From UBA961 sp014191195 (lineage in GTDB: Bacteria; Bacteroidota; Ignavibacteria; Kapaibacteriales; UBA961): DNA of 64,000 bases. The notes under the pieces are model-generated. The model saw nothing but the letters and a program-made list of their open reading frames with translations. It was not told the DNA's origin and made no database searches. Below are positions 1 to 8,089 of this stretch, in pieces (the first letter of the stretch is position 1; every line of letters starts with the position of its first letter). The stretch spans positions 620,001 to 684,000 of the forward strand of contig OZ123195.1 in assembly GCA_964204605.1 (NCBI GenBank). The letters run 5' to 3'. Made by a program: the position numbers and the translations under genes.

Positions 1-1183
1 CAAAAGAACGGCCATATCGTTTAATGCAAATACCAAAGCCTAGTTTTGCAGCATTCGACTTTTCTGATAATCCTGGGAATAAAGGGCTAATCCCATCATT
101 TGCGTCTGCAGAAATAACCAATGCATTATGTAGGGCTTGATTTGTAATATTTGTATTAAACTGTTGTTTGGTAGTAGCTTCAGAAATAATACTGTACACT
201 GAATTTAAAAAGATTGATGCTGCTCCAGTATTATTAACATTTCCTGTTTCTTCATTATCTACAATATATGCTAGGGAAGTAAACTCAGGAGTATCGTTCA
301 GTGAAAGTAAAGAATGCATAGCAGCAAAACTGCAAGATCTATCATCTTGACCATAACTACCAATCAAACCTCTATCAAAACCAATATCTCTTGGTGGAGA
401 TGCTGGTGTAATATGTAATTCAGCACTCACAAAATCTTCTTCTTGAAAGCCAAATTGTTGATGTAATAAAGACATAACACCATTAAACACTGAATTTTTA
501 TCATCTGGAATACTTCCAATAACTGGGTCTAATTCTTCGCCTTCTAATACACCTGTATAAGTTCTATTCCTTAAAGGTGAATCTACATGTGGCGCAGCAT
601 CTGGAATAACAAAAACTGGGTCTTCAGGGTTCTTGCCTATATCAATCCAGGTAGTTTTGCCATCTTTAGTATCAATTCTGCCAGAAATCATCAATGGTAA
701 ATTTGCCCATTGATACTTTTTTATGCCACCATAATAAATAGTTTGAAACATCGCAAAACCTTCGGTTTCATATAATGGCCTAGCTTTTATATCAATTCTA
801 GGGCTATCATGATGAGCTGCAATTAATCTACTACCTTGTGTAAATGGTTGTGCACCAATGATACATGCGATCAATGCTCTGTCCCTATTGATAAAAAGTA
901 ATTTTGCTCCTGGCTTTATATCAGAAAGCTTTGAATAGATTGTAAAGCCTTTCTTTTTTGATTCTTCTATCAACTCTTTTGTTGATGAAAGCTCGGTTCT
1001 TGCATTGTATAGATAGTTAGTATATTTTTTACTAAAATCCTCTATTGCAGTTTTATCTGCAGAAGATATTCCAATCCAAGATGATTTTTTGGAAGACCAT
1101 ACAGATTGTGCTTGCATACAAAATGTAGACAAAACACATAATGCTGAAATAGAAGAAAATATTATTGTAGAATAGGAAATCAA
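1..1183 (-). CDS. M18 family aminopeptidase, 3' end outside the window
   Basis: This is a zinc exopeptidase of the aspartyl-aminopeptidase type. The reverse strand reads openly from about 1183 to the window edge, roughly 394 codons, and perhaps 60-100 C-terminal residues are missing. Family motifs are visible: AAHHDSPRIDIKA near 790-835 (first metal-binding His and Asp), GQDDRSC near 340-356 (bridging Asp) and DNEETG near 250-270 (catalytic and metal Glu). The start is uncertain. A TTG at 1183-1181 overlaps the TGA stop of the upstream OsmC gene and gives a hydrophobic N-terminus ending in AQS, like a signal peptide but with no basic residue in front. The alternative is ATG at 1117-1115 (MQAQSVW), which would give a cytoplasmic enzyme. 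The family call is firm; start and location are inferred. Confidence 0.85.
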   Translation of the reverse strand, partial: MISYSTIIFSSISALCVLSTFCMQAQSVWSSKKSSWIGISSADKTAIEDFSKKYTNYLYNARTELSSTKELIEESKKKGFTIYSKLSDIKPGAKLLFINRDRALIACIIGAQPFTQGSRLIAAHHDSPRIDIKARPLYETEGFAMFQTIYYGGIKKYQWANLPLMISGRIDTKDGKTTWIDIGKNPEDPVFVIPDAAPHVDSPLRNRTYTGVLEGEELDPVIGSIPDDKNSVFNGVMSLLHQQFGFQEEDFVSAELHITPASPPRDIGFDRGLIGSYGQDDRSCSFAAMHSLLSLNDTPEFTSLAYIVDNEETGNVNNTGAASIFLNSVYSIISEATTKQQFNTNITNQALHNALVISADANDGISPLFPGLSEKSNAAKLGFGICIKRYGRSF

Positions 1184-1593
1184 GATGCTATCTCCATAGT
1201 AGTATTAACTGAAATATCTGGATGTATACTTTGCATTACTGGACACGTTTTAGCAGCAAGAATTAAAATATCACGTTCTTTTGCAGAATATTCTTGTTGT
1301 GGTAACACGATAGAAACAGATAATGATCCTACTCTTCTAACAGGTTGGTTAATCATGTGCTTTTCTACTGTTAATGTTGTTCCTTTAATATTAATATTAT
1401 GAGTATTAGCTGCTATACCCATAATTGTTAATATACACGTACCTAATGCAGTGGCTAATAAATCGGTGGGTGAGAAACTTTCTCCTTTGCCATTATTATC
1501 AATTGGTGCATCTGTTGATAACTCAGCATGTGAAGGGCCATGAATTGCTTGGCAATGTAAATCACCATGATATTGGATTGAGATAGAAACCAT
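1180..1593 (-). CDS. OsmC family protein (organic hydroperoxide/redox type)
   Basis: From ATG 1593 this is a 137-residue protein, the usual length for the OsmC/Ohr superfamily. The family core is visible: the SPTDLLATALGTC stretch holds the first redox-type Cys, and AAKTCPVMQSI holds the second. OsmC and Ohr proteins use such a Cys pair to reduce organic hydroperoxides, but YhfA-like members of unknown role look similar, so the substrate is not assigned. The open frame extends upstream to 1707, but that extra 38-residue piece is hydrophobic and unlike the family, so the internal ATG was chosen. The stop codon overlaps a possible TTG start of the following aminopeptidase gene, suggesting co-transcription. 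The upstream region is shared with the divergent ppiD-like gene. Confidence 0.85.
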   Translation of the reverse strand: MVSISIQYHGDLHCQAIHGPSHAELSTDAPIDNNGKGESFSPTDLLATALGTCILTIMGIAANTHNINIKGTTLTVEKHMINQPVRRVGSLSVSIVLPQQEYSAKERDILILAAKTCPVMQSIHPDISVNTTMEIAS

Positions 1594-1753
1594 ATGGAAA
1601 CACAGAAAGTAAAATAAATTGTACTTAGACAAAATAATCAATTTGTAATCAAGCCAATGAAGAGAAAAAGCCAAATGTATAATACAAGCAATGGTAATTA
1701 AGAGCAATCAATAAATGTAATGAAACTACATTATCCACATAGGCAAATTCATT

Positions 1754-1785
1754 GTTGGAAATTAGCATAAACAGAGGTAATTTTG
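1754..1785 (+). promoter_or_regulatory. Candidate Bacteroidota-type promoter for the ppiD-like gene
   Basis: TAATTTTG at 1778-1785 fits the Bacteroidota -7 consensus TAnnTTTG. A TTG at 1755-1757 lies 20 bases upstream, near the expected -33 element. A transcript would start near 1792 and leave a leader of about 70 bases before ATG 1864. The rest of the 1594-1863 intergenic region shows no other clear feature. Confidence 0.4.
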
Positions 1786-1863
1786 CACTTCTAAAATTTT
1801 AAAGAATTCTTATGTTCATTATGTAAGACGAACTTCAATTATTAAGCATAGGAGTAAGGTAAA

Positions 1864-4062
1864 ATGGGTATAATCTCACGTATGCGAGATATTTCGCCGT
1901 ATCTGTTGGTGCTATTTGTTATTTCTTTTATTGCATTTATGGTGATATCAGATTCTAGTATAAGCACAGTATTCAACAGTGGTACTACAGCAGCGAATGC
2001 AGTTGTTGGCGTAATTAATGGTGAAAATATTCCGTATCAAGAATTTGAACTTCGTGTTAAAGAACAAGCTGAATTACAAACACAGCAGAATCCTCAAGCA
2101 GAAGTAGATGAGAATCAGATACGTCAATCCGTTTGGGATCAGTATGTAGAAGAGATTCTTATTAAACAATCTGCAAATAAAGCAGGAATCAACGTAACAC
2201 AAGATGAAGTTCTTGATTTAATGTTAGACAGCCCACCGGATTATCTTACCAAGAATTTTACAGATTCAACTGGAAAATTTAATCGTCAAGCATATCTTGA
2301 AGTTATGACTAATCCAGACATCATTGCTCAAAATATCAATGAAGGTAAAAAGAGAGGAGTGATTCCTCAAACAGTTGATCCAGCAGAAGAAGTTGGAAAA
2401 TTCAAGAAAAGTTTGATTAAAATCGAAGATTTTCTGTACAAGTCTAGATTAGCTGATCATTTTCGCAGAGCCGTTGGTGCTGCTTCATCTATTGTATCTC
2501 CTACTTTCCTAGAACAGAAATTTAAAAATGAAAATACAAATATGTCTTTCGATTATATTTTATTAGACATTTTAAAAGTTTCCGATAAAGAAGTAGGTGG
2601 TAAGCCTTCAGATCAAGAATTAAAAGCTGAATATGAAAAGGTAAAAGAGTTTACCAAACAAAAAGATGCTAGAAAAATTAAATATGTATCTTTTCCTTTA
2701 GAGCCTTCAAAAGGAGATACATTAATTGCTCAGAAAAAAATTGCACGTATTCAGCAATCTATCAATGAAGCAATTACTCCAGAGATTCGCGAAGCAGTAT
2801 TTCAACAATATTTAGCTGAATATAGTGGCAAACAGAATGAATATGTGATGATTAAGACAATGGCACCTGATGTTAAAAGTTTACTTGAAACATCTAAGCC
2901 AGGCGATATTGTTGGTCCAGTACAGGTAATGTCTGGAACATATATTTATCATGTTGATAGTACAAGAGCTGGAGAAAATGAAGTAGTAAAAGCTAGTCAT
3001 ATCCTCATTAATTTTGGAACAAATAAAGATAGTTCTAAAGCATTGGCACAACAAATTTTAGGAAGAGCAAAAAAAGGTGAAGATTTTGCTTTATTAGCCA
3101 AAACATATTCTCAAGATCAGGGGTCTAAAGATCGCGGTGGTGAATATGATTTCTTTCCTAAAGGTAGAATGGTAAAACCATTTGAAGAAGCCTGTTTCAA
3201 TAATGCACCTGGCTCTATTGTTGGGCCAATTGAAACTGATTTTGGATATCATATTATTAAAGTTCAAGATAAAGCAAAAGAAGAAATGAAGTATAGTGAA
3301 ATTCTTATTAATATTTCTATGTCTCAAAACACAAAGAAGCAATTAAAAAGAGATGCACTTTCTTTCAAACAGCAAGTTGAAAATGGAACAGATATTGACC
3401 AATTAGGTAAATCATTAAAGAAAAACATAGTAGAAACAATGTTTTTTGATAAAGATATGCCAATATTAGGATCTCGTTTTCTTACCAATTTTACATTTTC
3501 AGAAAAAGTTGGAACTGTTTCTGATCCTCTAGAATTAAAATATTATGGTTTTGTGGTTGCTTTAGTAACTGGCGAAAGACAAAATGGTTTAAAACAATTT
3601 GAAGATATGAAGGATGAACTTACTGAAAAAGTAATGCGTACAAAAAAGCTAGCATATATTAAATCCAAAGCACAAAATATTGTAAAGCAATTACAACAAA
3701 GAAATGCAGATAGATTATTTAAGGTTGCTGAATTTGATCCTTCGATTGAAGTAAAGTCTGTTACTGATGTTAAAAATACTGCTTCAGTTCCTGGGCTTGG
3801 CTTAGAACCTGTATTAACTCAATCAGTAATGAATGCTCCTATTAATAAAATTAATGCACCAATAGCAGGTGAAAAAGGTTGGTTTATTACACAAGTACTC
3901 CAAAAAACAGATGCTGATATGAAAGCATTTAAGATGCAAAGTGCCGAAATGAAAAAATCAATGTCTGCTTCAGCAAAAAATTCAGCTTATCCTCAATGGT
4001 TTCAAGCCTTAAAAGATAATGCTGAAATCGAAGACAATCGCGGTAAATTATTTCGTGATTAA
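1864..4062 (+). CDS. PpiD/SurA-like membrane-anchored peptidyl-prolyl isomerase
   Basis: This 732-residue foldase probably helps newly exported proteins fold in the periplasm. A single membrane segment at about residues 12-30 (LLVLFVISFIAFMVIS) precedes a SurA_N-like chaperone region at roughly 35-200. A parvulin domain covers about 375-470, beginning with VKASHILINFG and ending with FGYHIIKV. Just before it, GPVQVMSGTYIYHVDS resembles the tail of a degenerate earlier parvulin domain. This is the PpiD architecture: N-terminal anchor, then chaperone and PPIase domains. A good ribosome-binding site (AGGAG at 1850-1854) supports ATG 1864. The gene is followed at once by a strong terminator. Confidence 0.88.
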   Translation: MGIISRMRDISPYLLVLFVISFIAFMVISDSSISTVFNSGTTAANAVVGVINGENIPYQEFELRVKEQAELQTQQNPQAEVDENQIRQSVWDQYVEEILIKQSANKAGINVTQDEVLDLMLDSPPDYLTKNFTDSTGKFNRQAYLEVMTNPDIIAQNINEGKKRGVIPQTVDPAEEVGKFKKSLIKIEDFLYKSRLADHFRRAVGAASSIVSPTFLEQKFKNENTNMSFDYILLDILKVSDKEVGGKPSDQELKAEYEKVKEFTKQKDARKIKYVSFPLEPSKGDTLIAQKKIARIQQSINEAITPEIREAVFQQYLAEYSGKQNEYVMIKTMAPDVKSLLETSKPGDIVGPVQVMSGTYIYHVDSTRAGENEVVKASHILINFGTNKDSSKALAQQILGRAKKGEDFALLAKTYSQDQGSKDRGGEYDFFPKGRMVKPFEEACFNNAPGSIVGPIETDFGYHIIKVQDKAKEEMKYSEILINISMSQNTKKQLKRDALSFKQQVENGTDIDQLGKSLKKNIVETMFFDKDMPILGSRFLTNFTFSEKVGTVSDPLELKYYGFVVALVTGERQNGLKQFEDMKDELTEKVMRTKKLAYIKSKAQNIVKQLQQRNADRLFKVAEFDPSIEVKSVTDVKNTASVPGLGLEPVLTQSVMNAPINKINAPIAGEKGWFITQVLQKTDADMKAFKMQSAEMKKSMSASAKNSAYPQWFQALKDNAEIEDNRGKLFRD

Positions 4063-4082
4063 TTTCTAAAAACTATTTTAAG

Positions 4083-4117
4083 AAACCCGTATGATTTTCA
4101 TGCGGGTTTTTTTTTAC
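4083..4117 (+). terminator. Rho-independent terminator after the ppiD-like gene
   Basis: AAACCCG and CGGGTTT arms, extended by ATG/CAT pairing, enclose a short loop and are followed by nine T residues. It lies 20 bases past the ppiD stop. Its T-tract ends only a few bases before the likely hpnC start at 4121. Confidence 0.85.
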
Positions 4118-4120
4118 TTT

Positions 4121-5065
4121 ATGCAAAAAATACATCATTGGTTTAGCCTCCAAGAATTAATAGATCTTGTTGAATATAGTTCGCCAGTATTTAGGGTTAG
4201 TTCTATACAAGAATCTTATGTTTTTTGTTTGAATATAACAAAGATGCATTATGAGAATTTTCCTGTAGCTTCCTTATGTATACCACAGCACATAAGAAAG
4301 TATACTGCAGCAATCTATTCATTTAGTAGAATCGCAGATGATATAGCCGATGAAGGATCTTTAGAAATTGATGTAGAAAAGCAATTATATTATCTCCAGA
4401 TGATGGAGAATCATATAACAATATGTTTTTCACAACTATATACAGGAGATAATCCATTGTGGATAGCTTTGCAAGATATGTTCTGTCAAACAAAGATTAG
4501 TCTCACACCATTTTTACAATTATTAAAAGCTTTTAAACAAGACTGTGTCTTTACGCAACCAAAGTCTATGGAAGATGTATATGATTATTGTGCACATTCA
4601 GCAAATCCTGTAGGAGATATCATTTTACAATTACATAAGAATAAGAATGAAACTACCATAGAATTATCAAATTATATATGTACAGGATTACAATTAGCAA
4701 ACTTCTTGCAAGACATATATATAGATAAGATAAATGGGAGAACATATATTCCGAAAGATTTTTTAAATGGTGTATCTTTGCACACTGATGACATCATATC
4801 TGATGAAGTATTTAATCATGCATTTGATATGATGTACATGAAGACTAAAGAACTATTTGACAAAGGTTCTCATTTAATATGTCATTTAGACTCTTTTAGA
4901 TTAAGATGTGAAATAGCACTTATTATTGAGGGAGGAAATGCTATTTTAGAGATAACTAGAGCGCATAGAAAAGTATTATTATCACAAAAAATATCATTGT
5001 CTGTTCATAGAATCCTAGTTACGGCCTGTAAAGCATTAATTCGAGTATTAAGATCATATACCTAA
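4121..5065 (+). CDS. hpnC: HpnC-like squalene/phytoene synthase family protein
   Basis: A trans-isoprenyl-diphosphate synthase-family protein of about 314 residues. The first Asp-rich motif is SRIADDIADEG near residue 72 and the second is LQDIYIDKINGRTYIP near 195. The HYENFPVAS segment is typical of HpnC. In the bacterial three-enzyme route, HpnD makes presqualene diphosphate from farnesyl diphosphate, HpnC converts it to hydroxysqualene, and HpnE reduces that to squalene for hopanoid synthesis. An open frame starts at 4091, but that ATG lies inside the terminator hairpin, so 4121 was chosen. About 35 residues precede the usual family start and a later non-ATG start is possible. It is followed six bases later by hpnD. 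Confidence 0.85.
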   Translation: MQKIHHWFSLQELIDLVEYSSPVFRVSSIQESYVFCLNITKMHYENFPVASLCIPQHIRKYTAAIYSFSRIADDIADEGSLEIDVEKQLYYLQMMENHITICFSQLYTGDNPLWIALQDMFCQTKISLTPFLQLLKAFKQDCVFTQPKSMEDVYDYCAHSANPVGDIILQLHKNKNETTIELSNYICTGLQLANFLQDIYIDKINGRTYIPKDFLNGVSLHTDDIISDEVFNHAFDMMYMKTKELFDKGSHLICHLDSFRLRCEIALIIEGGNAILEITRAHRKVLLSQKISLSVHRILVTACKALIRVLRSYT

Positions 5066-5071
5066 ATCATT

Positions 5072-5959
5072 ATGAAAGATACTGAACACATAGAATCAGA
5101 TATTATGATTGCTCCTCATCAATCAAAAACGAGTTTTTACTATTCGTTTACTTTTTTACCCAAAGATGAAAGAAAAGCAATTAATACAGTCTATGCTTTT
5201 TGTCGAGAAATAGATGATATAGTTGATGAATATCCATCCAAGAATGTAGACATAATAAATAAGAAGAAAGGAATTTTATCCAACTGGCGTAATGAAATCG
5301 AAAAGATTTATGCAAATAAGAATTTGCAGCCATATTTCTACCCTTTAAGTAAAGTTATAAAGCGTTTTGATATTCCAAAACAATATTTTTTAACATTGAT
5401 TGATGGTTGCGAAAGGGATTTGTATCAATATCGATATACAACATTCGCAGAATTGAAAGAATATTGCTATGGCGTAGCTGGCGTTGTTGGATTGATGTGT
5501 ATTGAGATTTTTGGTTACAAATATGAAGAGACAAAGCAATATGCTGTCAATTTAGGCTATGCATTACAATTAACTAATATATTAAGAGATCTTAAAGCTG
5601 ATAAAGATAAAGGATATATCTATTTACCAAAAGAAGATATGGATAAATTCAAATATTCAGAAAAAGACTTAATCAATGAAGTGTATAATGAAAACTTTAT
5701 AGCTTTAATGCAATATGAAACTCAAAGGGCAAGAGAATACTATCATAAAGCTAGGACAGTGCTGCGTCCAGATGAAAGAAATACAATGCTAGCAGCTGAA
5801 ATTATGGATGCAATTTATTATCGCTTATTAGAAAAAATAGAATTGAATGATTATAATGTTTTTAGTATGAAGAAGATAACTGTCTCTTCTATTCACAAAA
5901 TAATGATAGCCTTAAAGCATTGGTTATCTACAAGACTATTTGTTGGACGTTTTTCATAG
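5072..5959 (+). CDS. hpnD: Presqualene diphosphate synthase HpnD-like
   Basis: This 295-residue member of the squalene/phytoene synthase family has both Asp-rich motifs: REIDDIVDE near residue 47 and NILRDLKADKDKGYIYLP near 171. The second is the form usual in HpnD. The known HpnD reaction condenses two farnesyl diphosphates to presqualene diphosphate. It sits six bases after hpnC and is presumably co-transcribed. The flavin enzyme HpnE and squalene-hopene cyclase are not in the window, since the next gene is convergent. Assignment as HpnD rather than phytoene synthase rests on the pairing with HpnC. Confidence 0.87.
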   Translation: MKDTEHIESDIMIAPHQSKTSFYYSFTFLPKDERKAINTVYAFCREIDDIVDEYPSKNVDIINKKKGILSNWRNEIEKIYANKNLQPYFYPLSKVIKRFDIPKQYFLTLIDGCERDLYQYRYTTFAELKEYCYGVAGVVGLMCIEIFGYKYEETKQYAVNLGYALQLTNILRDLKADKDKGYIYLPKEDMDKFKYSEKDLINEVYNENFIALMQYETQRAREYYHKARTVLRPDERNTMLAAEIMDAIYYRLLEKIELNDYNVFSMKKITVSSIHKIMIALKHWLSTRLFVGRFS

Positions 5960-5963
5960 TGCT

Positions 5964-6416
5964 TTATGGAACTTTTATTACCATTATTGGGCAAACAGAT
6001 TTTCTCATTAACCTTTCTGTTGTACTGCCTAGTAATAAATGCTCCATTCCACCCCTTCCATGTGTTGCCATACATATCATAGAGATAGCATGTTGAATGC
6101 AATAATTATTAATCTCTTCAGAAGCTCTTCCACCATGAACAATAGCAGGAATGATAGAAATTCCTTCTTTTCTTATTGATTCAACTTTTTGTATAAGTTG
6201 TTGATGAGCTGCGTCTACATATTGTGTTTCAACAGTAGATAAATCAATAGGAGAATAGCCCCAATCCATAGGGAAAACTACTGGTTCTATTATATGAACT
6301 AAATGTATAGTTGCCGAAAATTGTACAGCCCATTCTTTAGCATATGCAATAGCAATTTCAGAATGCTCAGAAAAATCGGTAGGTACAACAATTGAAGTAA
6401 GTGGTAACATTATCAA
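5964..6416 (-). CDS. Universal stress protein, UspA family
   Basis: A single-domain 150-residue Usp. VVPTDFSEHSE at the first strand holds the ATP-contact Asp. ATHGRGGMEHLLLGS fits the nucleotide motif G-2x-G-9x-G-S/T, except that the first Gly is Ala117; Gly120, Gly130 and Ser131 are kept, so ATP binding is plausible. Usp proteins support survival under growth arrest or low oxygen by poorly defined mechanisms. The gene converges on hpnD with only four bases between the stops. Its upstream region carries a 22-base palindrome with an FNR-like core (6468-6489). ATG 6416 and the ATG two codons later are both possible starts. Confidence 0.88.
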   Translation of the reverse strand: MIMLPLTSIVVPTDFSEHSEIAIAYAKEWAVQFSATIHLVHIIEPVVFPMDWGYSPIDLSTVETQYVDAAHQQLIQKVESIRKEGISIIPAIVHGGRASEEINNYCIQHAISMICMATHGRGGMEHLLLGSTTERLMRKSVCPIMVIKVP

Positions 6417-6467
6417 AAGCCTTAATAGTGATTGTTTGATACTAAACTAGACAATTCAATTAAAGGT

Positions 6468-6489
6468 AATAATGATGTACATCATTATT
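6468..6489. promoter_or_regulatory. 22-base perfect palindrome with FNR/CRP-type core upstream of the usp gene
   Basis: AATAATGATGT is followed directly by its exact reverse complement. Its centre reads TGAT-GTAC-ATCA, matching the TGAT-N4-ATCA core of FNR/CRP-family operators. The centre is 62 bases upstream of the usp start codon, a plausible activator position. It also overlaps the stop of the upstream VWA gene. No T-run follows, so a terminator is less likely. Confidence 0.45.
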
Positions 6490-8053
6490 TGTAATTAATA
6501 TGTTTTCTCTTTTTTGGTATTAATCTATTCTTTCTCCATAAAACAATAGATCGTTTTATTTTTCGATATAAAATCAATAATAATTTAGCCAATGGAATTC
6601 TAGCTGCAGATTGCATTCCGGTTTTAAGTAATCTGGATAATTGTATATGATCATTATCTGATAAATCTAAACTAGTATTGTATGCAGATTGAGATTGTTG
6701 CTGTTGCAAGAATGAAGTTAAAATATGTTTTAATTCATCTGTATTTTGTGACAATTTCTGAATTTCTATATTATTATACTTTAATAATAAGTGTAAATGA
6801 TCATATAAGACAGCAGCTTTTTTAGCGTCTTCTACAGAAGGATCATCTTTTAATATTGTTAATAGTTCAGATGATAATTGAACAAATTCATCAATTCTAT
6901 CTTTAGATAATGCAAATAACTTTTCTGATTTGATATCTTCAACATTGATAAAAATATCAGACAATTCTGAAATTTCATTTCCATAATTAGCCATGGTCCT
7001 TTGAGAATATCTATCTAATTGGGCATGTATTTGTTTATTAAGATATTGAATTTCACCAAGTATAAATAATTTTCTAGAATCAGCTTGAGTAGCTTTATGT
7101 GAATATTCTAAATCTTTTAGTTTATGCTGAAGTTCTCTTATCAGTTTTGCATCATCAGATTCTGCTGAATGAATAAGATTCAATATTGTTTTTGTATCTG
7201 GTTTTAAGCTTGCAGAACCTATTTTGATACAATGTATATGAATAGATTCACCAAGAAAATGTTTGACTTTGTCAACATCAATATGTGCTGCACCATCTGT
7301 AATAACAAGTATTTCAGCTTCCGCCATAAAACTGTCTACACGTATATCTTGAATAGCAGTCATTAAAGCCTTTTCCATAGCAGTACCGCGCCCCTCTGCT
7401 TTTAAACCCATTATATGAGCAATTAAATTATCAAAAGCGATTTTATCTCTTACTAATTGTAAAGGGCCAATATCTGCATCAAAAGTCCTAAAGAAGATTG
7501 TCCCCATTTCTTTTTGATTTTGTTTCAGAAAAAAATATGCAATGGCTTTAGCCAAATGTATTCTAAACAATTCTTGCATTGATTTAGAAGTATCAAATAA
7601 TAGATATATCTTTTGCTTTCTAGAATCTGGTGCAAACTGATCTGATTCAGCTTGATATCGATAATTTCTAGCTGCTTTTGGTGTGGGCATCCACAATGAT
7701 CTTTCAGCTAATTTCTGCATGAATACTTCATCAGGAAGTAAAAACTGATGAGGGTAAATTTTAGAAATATCTCTAAAACTAGAAATTAGATTAGCTTCAT
7801 AATCATCGCCTGAAGGTAGATGTGGGATAATCTCTTTTTCATGTGAAGAATTATCTTCTTGTGTTTGAGTTAACCATAAAATAGGAGCTAATTGTTTAGT
7901 TAGTGGATTTAGCTCGTTTTCAAGGATACGTGCAATCTCATAAATGAGAGTGAAGTCTTCTGGTAAGTCATTTTCAACTGTATCTAGAAACCCTAATTCA
8001 ATCATTTTTCCAAAAAAATCCATATTCTCTATTTCATTACGTTTGGATATCAT
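6485..8053 (-). CDS. VWA domain protein, ViaA-like partner of the MoxR ATPase
   Basis: A 522-residue soluble protein with a von Willebrand A domain from about residue 145 to 330. The metal-ion-dependent adhesion site is complete: DTSKS at 154-158, GRGTAMEKA near 218 and VITDG near 243. After it come helical, charged segments and a strongly basic tail (IKRSIVLWRKNR and following). No signal peptide or membrane segment is seen, so it is probably cytoplasmic. The gene lies 36 bases downstream of a MoxR-family ATPase, the standard arrangement for MoxR-VWA pairs such as RavA-ViaA, thought to act as chaperones in metal-cofactor insertion or complex assembly. The client is unknown. An alternative start is ATG 8023 (MDFFGKM). 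Confidence 0.85.
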   Translation of the reverse strand: MISKRNEIENMDFFGKMIELGFLDTVENDLPEDFTLIYEIARILENELNPLTKQLAPILWLTQTQEDNSSHEKEIIPHLPSGDDYEANLISSFRDISKIYPHQFLLPDEVFMQKLAERSLWMPTPKAARNYRYQAESDQFAPDSRKQKIYLLFDTSKSMQELFRIHLAKAIAYFFLKQNQKEMGTIFFRTFDADIGPLQLVRDKIAFDNLIAHIMGLKAEGRGTAMEKALMTAIQDIRVDSFMAEAEILVITDGAAHIDVDKVKHFLGESIHIHCIKIGSASLKPDTKTILNLIHSAESDDAKLIRELQHKLKDLEYSHKATQADSRKLFILGEIQYLNKQIHAQLDRYSQRTMANYGNEISELSDIFINVEDIKSEKLFALSKDRIDEFVQLSSELLTILKDDPSVEDAKKAAVLYDHLHLLLKYNNIEIQKLSQNTDELKHILTSFLQQQQSQSAYNTSLDLSDNDHIQLSRLLKTGMQSAARIPLAKLLLILYRKIKRSIVLWRKNRLIPKKRKHINYK

Positions 8054-8089
8054 GACTATAAGATATATTGATACAAAAAAATAAAGAGA

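Noticed and set aside
168..350. Plus-strand 60-residue open frame
   Set aside because: It lies opposite the M18 aminopeptidase frame, which carries clear catalytic motifs; no ribosome-binding site or family match.
1594..1707. N-terminal extension of the OsmC protein
   Set aside because: The extra 38 residues are hydrophobic and unlike the family; the internal ATG gives the normal length.
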